Virus record (IMG/VR): IMGVR_UViG_3300008262_000591
Span: 1-21,066 of that record
Strand: one strand, 5' to 3'
Source of the DNA: a virus
DNA length: 21,066 nucleotides
Shown here: positions 17,570-21,066 of the stretch, piece by piece
Layout of the letters: the number at the start of each line of letters is the position of its first letter
How positions within the stretch are numbered: position 1 is the stretch's first letter
Made by a program: the position numbers and the translations under genes
Notes under the pieces: model-generated
Told to the model about the DNA's origin: nothing
The model's database searches: none
The model's input: only the letters and a program-made list of their open reading frames with translations

Positions 17570-20067
17570 GCAAAAAATAGTTCAAGGTTTACAGTTTTTT
17601 CTATATTCCATCCAATCACATCAAGAATTGATTTGAGTGGATCAATAAAACTCTTTTCAAATTGTAGTTCATAGTCAATGTATTTGTCAAGACCAAGTTC
17701 TTTAGGAAAATCTTGAATAAATGAAATGACATTCTCTTGGATAATATTTGGTTTTTTAAGAAAAATATATTTAACTTTCTCACCATTTGAAATGAGTGAA
17801 TACTTATTAGTTAATTTTTTTTCTTTTACATAGTGATTGAACAAAAGAGCACCACGAATATGAATAGGGGTTTTATGGGCGTAAATAGTTGATGAAGCGG
17901 CGTATTTGCGGACATCAGATGCTGTGCGAGGAAACGCAATTTGTTCTGGAGGAAGAGATTTAAATTCTGTTCTACACTTATCAATAAATGCAATTACATC
18001 TTCTTCGGTTCCACTCATCATCAACTTAAGTCCATCCTTAATCATCTTACGGCAAGGAGCAGGAGTTGAAGATTTAATTGCCTCAATGCCCATGATCTTG
18101 AGTTTGGGTTCTTCATAGCGAACACCTTCACTATCCCAGACATTTAAGATATAACGCTTCTTGGCAGTCCAGATTCCACGCTCGGCAATGTTCTCACGCT
18201 TCATCTGCATCTTCTGGTCATAAGCATTCACATACGTCGCCAGTTCTTCGTAGCAACCTTCAATATATTTTTCAAGTTCCATTCGACACACCTTATCAAG
18301 GAAAGAAACAATGTTCGTAGTAGTTGTCTCTCTCCCCTTGTATACACTTTGTACCAAAGGACCCATATTAAGATAAATGGAGTCAGTATCAGAAGCAATG
18401 ACATAATCAACCTCATTTGTTTTAAGAATTTTGTTTAGATAGGCATTCATCTTGTTCTCGATCCAACGAATCGAAACCTGACCAGACAAGGTGATTGCCT
18501 CAGCATTTGCTAGTTTATAATACCTAAAGTATTGGTTTCCGATAGCACCATAAGCAGAGTTTAACTGAATCTTACGTGCCATCTGAATGTTATTGCACCT
18601 GGCAATCTCTTTTACCAATTCTTTGTTTTTAGTTTTCTCATACTCTTGCTTTGCCGCGAGCATTTTCTTTTTGTAAATAGTGCGGTCCTGATAGATCTTC
18701 TCCATCAGTTCAGGCAAGAATCCACGCACATCTTTACGGAACATTGCTCCATTAGCACAGACTGCCTTGTCCTTATACAACTCAAAAGTAAGATCTTGAT
18801 TCAAAATCTTATCGACATTTACTGTTGGATGCTTCTCATCCAACAGAGTTTCTGGCGATATGTTGTATTGCATAATGAGGTGAGGGTATAGCGAGTTGAG
18901 GTCAAAAGACACAACCCAGTCATACTTTCCAGGAATAGGTTCTTTAACATAAGCACCAGCATACTTTGAATCCTTATCTGATTTTTCTTTGGGAGGAATA
19001 ACAATGTTCCTCTTTTTCAAATAGTTGTAGATAATGGTATCCCACATTCTCACCTGATAAAACACATCTTCAAAGTTTACCTTTGCGTCATATGCCATTG
19101 TGAGAGCAAGTTCAATCAGTTTCATCTTATCTTCCAGCCGGTCAACAAGTTCCACGTCTTTGATGTTGTACTCTACAAACTTTTGCCAACCATTTGTGTA
19201 AAAGTCTTTGAAAGTATCAAACTCAGAGTGATCCAGTTTCTTCTGCCCAAGTTCCACATTTGCAATGTGATCCAGTCGATATGATTCCTGATTGGTATAA
19301 GTAAACTTCTTATACAGATCAAGATAGTCTAATTGTGAGATTCCACCAATATCATATGAAAGATATTTGCGACCAGAAATGTATGTTTCTTCCTCGGTTA
19401 CAAGACCCCATGGAGACATACGTTTCATCAACTTTTCACCAAGAACGCGATCCAAACGACGAACAATATATGGAATATCGTAAAGTTTACTATTCCAACC
19501 AGTAATAACTTCTGGAGTATTCTCTTCAATCATCCACCAGTTGATGAAATCACTTAGGAGATCATACTCATTATTAAATCTTTTGTAATAGACATTACCT
19601 TGATTTAATTTGAATGGACCTTGACCCCAAGTAATAATTTCTTTTGTAGAATAATCTTGAATAGTAATGAGCAAAATTTCTTCTGCTGCAGATTCTACGT
19701 CGGGAAATCCATTTTCAGATGCAACCTCAATATCAAGAGTTGAGAGTTTGATTTTATTGATATCAAACTTCATCTCTTCTTCAGGATAAGTTTCGGATAT
19801 GTATTGGTAGATAAATCTTTCGTTTCCGTAGATTTTGAATCCCTCTACACCATCATATTTCTTAAGAAAATCTCTAGACTCACGAACAGATCCTGGTTGA
19901 ATTGCTTCAACATACTCACCACTCAAAGTTTGGTATTTGGTTTGCTTTTTAGCAGGGACAAAAAGAGTTGGAGAAAATTTCTCTCGTGTCATGAAATGCT
20001 TTCCATTTTCATATCCACGAACTAAGAAATGATCCCCAACCATCTGAACGTTTGTATAAAATCGCAT
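17566..20067 (-). CDS. 43: DNA polymerase, family B (T4 gp43 type)
   Basis: An 833-residue replicative polymerase with 3'-5' proofreading, slightly shorter than T4 gp43 (898). The exonuclease motifs are complete: STLDIEVAS (D112, E114), ITGWNSKLYDIPY (N192, D197) and YNIKDVELVD (D304). The polymerase motifs are complete: A, SFDLNSLYP (D389); B, ARKIQLNSAYGAIG (K499, N503, Y506, G507); C, IASDTDSIY (D560, D562). The Ala-Lys-rich tail and C-terminal clamp-binding segment (ending ..EKTVNLELFFA) fit the family. ATG 20067 shares bases with the previous stop (TAATG) and the stop overlaps the next ATG. No intein or intron splits it. Confidence 0.97.
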   Translation of the reverse strand: MRFYTNVQMVGDHFLVRGYENGKHFMTREKFSPTLFVPAKKQTKYQTLSGEYVEAIQPGSVRESRDFLKKYDGVEGFKIYGNERFIYQYISETYPEEEMKFDINKIKLSTLDIEVASENGFPDVESAAEEILLITIQDYSTKEIITWGQGPFKLNQGNVYYKRFNNEYDLLSDFINWWMIEENTPEVITGWNSKLYDIPYIVRRLDRVLGEKLMKRMSPWGLVTEEETYISGRKYLSYDIGGISQLDYLDLYKKFTYTNQESYRLDHIANVELGQKKLDHSEFDTFKDFYTNGWQKFVEYNIKDVELVDRLEDKMKLIELALTMAYDAKVNFEDVFYQVRMWDTIIYNYLKKRNIVIPPKEKSDKDSKYAGAYVKEPIPGKYDWVVSFDLNSLYPHLIMQYNISPETLLDEKHPTVNVDKILNQDLTFELYKDKAVCANGAMFRKDVRGFLPELMEKIYQDRTIYKKKMLAAKQEYEKTKNKELVKEIARCNNIQMARKIQLNSAYGAIGNQYFRYYKLANAEAITLSGQVSIRWIENKMNAYLNKILKTNEVDYVIASDTDSIYLNMGPLVQSVYKGRETTTTNIVSFLDKVCRMELEKYIEGCYEELATYVNAYDQKMQMKRENIAERGIWTAKKRYILNVWDSEGVRYEEPKLKIMGIEAIKSSTPAPCRKMIKDGLKLMMSGTEEDVIAFIDKCRTEFKSLPPEQIAFPRTASDVRKYAASSTIYAHKTPIHIRGALLFNHYVKEKKLTNKYSLISNGEKVKYIFLKKPNIIQENVISFIQDFPKELGLDKYIDYELQFEKSFIDPLKSILDVIGWNIEKTVNLELFFA

Positions 20068-20330
20068 TATGCAGTTAATTCAAAATATTTGGAAAGTAAA
20101 TCCTCAGTTGGATCTACAATTGTCAGTATACTATCAGAATGAATCATAAATTCAGTCTGTAAACTAAAAGTAATCCAGGGTTCTAAAATAAAAGAATCAG
20201 AACGCTCTACAAGTTTAAATGGTTTAACTAGTTTGCAATCTGGTTCACCCAATTCAGAACCAACTTCGATAACTTCAGTAATTAAAATTGTGTCATTCTT
20301 CAGTAGAAGACACTTGATCGTCTGTTCCAT
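20067..20330 (-). CDS. Small beta-rich protein, paralogue of the preceding gene product
   Basis: An 87-residue protein (MEQTIKCLLLKNDTILITEV ...). It resembles the product of the gene at 20293-20784 throughout: an initial strand with LLLKN/LLQSG, KPFKL/KPFLV, a central EPWITF/GPWILL, and TIVDPTEDLLSKYFE/TIVDPIESLEAMYLE. It appears to be a diverged tandem duplicate lacking the Pro/Gln-rich C-terminal extension. I chose ATG 20330 over an in-frame TTG upstream. It overlaps its paralogue by 38 bases and gp43 by one base. The short beta-barrel pattern recalls Sm-like folds, but this is a guess. Confidence 0.72.
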   Translation of the reverse strand: MEQTIKCLLLKNDTILITEVIEVGSELGEPDCKLVKPFKLVERSDSFILEPWITFSLQTEFMIHSDSILTIVDPTEDLLSKYFELTA

Positions 20331-20784
20331 CGGTGCTACCAAGATACATTTCTTTTAAAGATTCCAGTTCTTCTGGAGAGTATATTTGTGTGAGTTTCTC
20401 AAGATCTAAATTATTAAGATCAAGTTGTTCACGCAATTTTTGCATTTGATCATCACTTAAATTTGGAAGTCCTTTAGGTGCAGGTGGATTAGTCTTTTCC
20501 AAATACATTGCTTCCAGACTTTCAATGGGATCCACAATAGTTATAACATAACTATTTGGAACTGCAATTTCATCATTTGGAGTTAATAAAATCCAAGGAC
20601 CAAGAGTGATTTGAACTTTATCATCTTGTTCCCTATTTTCATCAGAAACCAAAAATGGTTTATTAATCGTAACTTTATGTGGTTTTTTAAACAGGTAAGC
20701 TACGGTCTTTTCTTCCGAAATTATCTCTCTGGCATCTGTGACAATTTGTTCACCAGATTGCAATAAAATTAATTTGATTGTCAT
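20293..20784 (-). CDS. Beta-rich protein of unknown function at the head of the replication operon
   Basis: A 163-residue protein starting MTIKLILLQSGEQIVTDARE. Residues 1-105 are beta-rich and shared with the next gene product. Residues 110-163 are a helical acidic extension (LSDDQMQKLREQL, SPEELESLKEMYLG) ending in a Ser/Thr/Glu tail. ATG 20784 is the first after a strong early promoter. The nearest Shine-Dalgarno (AAGGA) is 12 bases away and forms half of a small palindrome (20789-20801, AAGGA-TAT-TCCTT), so its access could be controlled. I recall similar proteins upstream of gp43 in cyanophages, without known function. Confidence 0.78.
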   Translation of the reverse strand: MTIKLILLQSGEQIVTDAREIISEEKTVAYLFKKPHKVTINKPFLVSDENREQDDKVQITLGPWILLTPNDEIAVPNSYVITIVDPIESLEAMYLEKTNPPAPKGLPNLSDDQMQKLREQLDLNNLDLEKLTQIYSPEELESLKEMYLGSTDGTDDQVSSTEE

Positions 20785-20806
20785 TGTTAAGGATATTCCT
20801 TTAGGT

Positions 20807-20835
20807 ACTATAGCAATAAAAAGGGGAGGTGTCAA
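20807..20835 (-). promoter_or_regulatory. Strong sigma70-type early promoter embedded in a terminator
   Basis: Minus strand: perfect TTGACA (20835-20830), a 17-base spacer, then TATAGT (20812-20807) preceded by TGC (extended -10). The -35 lies within the terminator hairpin and the T-tract forms the spacer. It would start the replication operon about 15 to 20 bases before ATG 20784. Confidence 0.78.
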
Positions 20836-20858
20836 CTGGATTTTGCCAGTTACCTCCC
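20814..20858 (-). terminator. Intrinsic terminator after hsp20
   Basis: Minus-strand GGGAGGT (20858-20852) pairs with ACCTCCC (20830-20824), with an inner ACTGG/CCAGT stem, then CTTTTTATT. A strong, GC-rich hairpin about 45 bases after the hsp20 stop codon. Confidence 0.88.
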
Positions 20859-20871
20859 GTGCGCCGACGAT

Positions 20872-20889
20872 ATCTAAATGTATTTAGAT
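20872..20889 (-). repeat. Perfect 18-base palindrome after hsp20
   Basis: ATCTAAAT - GT - ATTTAGAT. With only a 2-base centre it is better read as a possible protein-binding site than a hairpin. The minus strand contains TCTAAATA, the core of the variant motif seen at 10084 and 14248. Confidence 0.45.
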
Positions 20890-20904
20890 TTAAAAAATCG
20901 ATAA

Positions 20905-21066
20905 TTAAAGATAGTCCTTTCGTTTATGATGATCTGGAACAATTCGTCCCAGAGTAACTGTCAAAAGCCCATCCTCAAAATCAACTGATCGAACTTCCGT
21001 GTCGTCAGAGAGCGTCCATGCTCGTGTAAATGACCGTTGAGCCAGACCCTTGTGGAGATAATTGGT
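20905..21066 (-). CDS. hsp20: Hsp20-family small heat-shock protein, C-terminal fragment
   Basis: The last 53 residues of a protein that begins beyond the right edge. LAQRSFTRAWTLSDDTEVRS, followed by VDFEDGLLTVTLGRIVP, matches the end of an alpha-crystallin domain (GIAxRxFxRxFxL ... xxxxGLLxxxLxxxxP). It is followed by a short tail (DHHKRKDYL). Such IbpA-like chaperones are characteristic of T4-like cyanophages and are thought to protect host or phage proteins, or aid head assembly. A palindrome and a strong terminator follow its stop codon. Only the C-terminal part can be judged. Confidence 0.85.
   Translation of the reverse strand, partial: TNYLHKGLAQRSFTRAWTLSDDTEVRSVDFEDGLLTVTLGRIVPDHHKRKDYL

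Noticed and set aside
1-21066. CRISPR array, insertion sequence or rRNA
   Set aside because: No regularly spaced direct repeats, no transposase motif with terminal inverted repeats and no rRNA-like sequence were seen on either strand.

Overview
The window is a compact, AT-rich stretch of a tailed-phage genome in which every supported gene lies on the minus strand. Gene content points to a T4-like marine myovirus, most likely a cyanomyovirus infecting Prochlorococcus or Synechococcus. It has the T4 replication core (gp43 polymerase, UvsX, gp41 helicase, gp61 primase), class Ia ribonucleotide reductase (nrdA, nrdB), MazG, an Hsp20 small heat-shock protein, two tRNA genes, T4-type late promoters (ATAAATA) and many overlapping ATGA/TAATG gene junctions. 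No sequence search was run; the assignment rests on recognised motifs and gene order.

Transcription runs from high to low coordinates. At the right edge is the 3' end of hsp20, followed by a strong terminator whose hairpin contains the -35 box of a near-perfect sigma70 promoter. That promoter leads a replication operon: two paralogous small proteins of unknown function, gp43, a 55-residue protein, uvsX, gp41, mazG, another 55-residue protein, then tRNA-Ala(UGC) and tRNA-Leu(UAG), separated and flanked by hairpins. Next comes an accessory/virion block (14237 to about 9232). It holds a putative PD-(D/E)XK-type nuclease, a small protein, a nucleotidyltransferase with a T4-like capsid-targeting N terminus, a large charged protein with a calcium-loop motif, a small membrane protein, a terminator/late-promoter element and a putative virion structural protein. 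A second metabolic block follows (9222 to 3784): three conserved small proteins, gp61, nrdA, nrdB and a small ORF, closed by a second terminator/late-promoter element. The left end (3726 to 1) carries a histone-H1-like Ala/Lys-rich protein, a second terminator/early-promoter element, a GIY-YIG nuclease, a C39-like peptidase, a GH24 lysozyme, small helical proteins and the start of a signal-peptide-bearing protein.

Two genes are broken in the same way. nrdA lacks about 36 internal codons (T4 numbering) with a frame change near 6713, and the C39-like peptidase lacks the expected active-site Cys segment with a frame change near 1653. These could be real deletions or assembly collapses; only reads can decide. 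The most interesting biology is the candidate virion-packaged nucleotidyltransferase, the repeated fusion of terminators with promoters, and an N-terminal module shared by two adjacent putative lytic enzymes.
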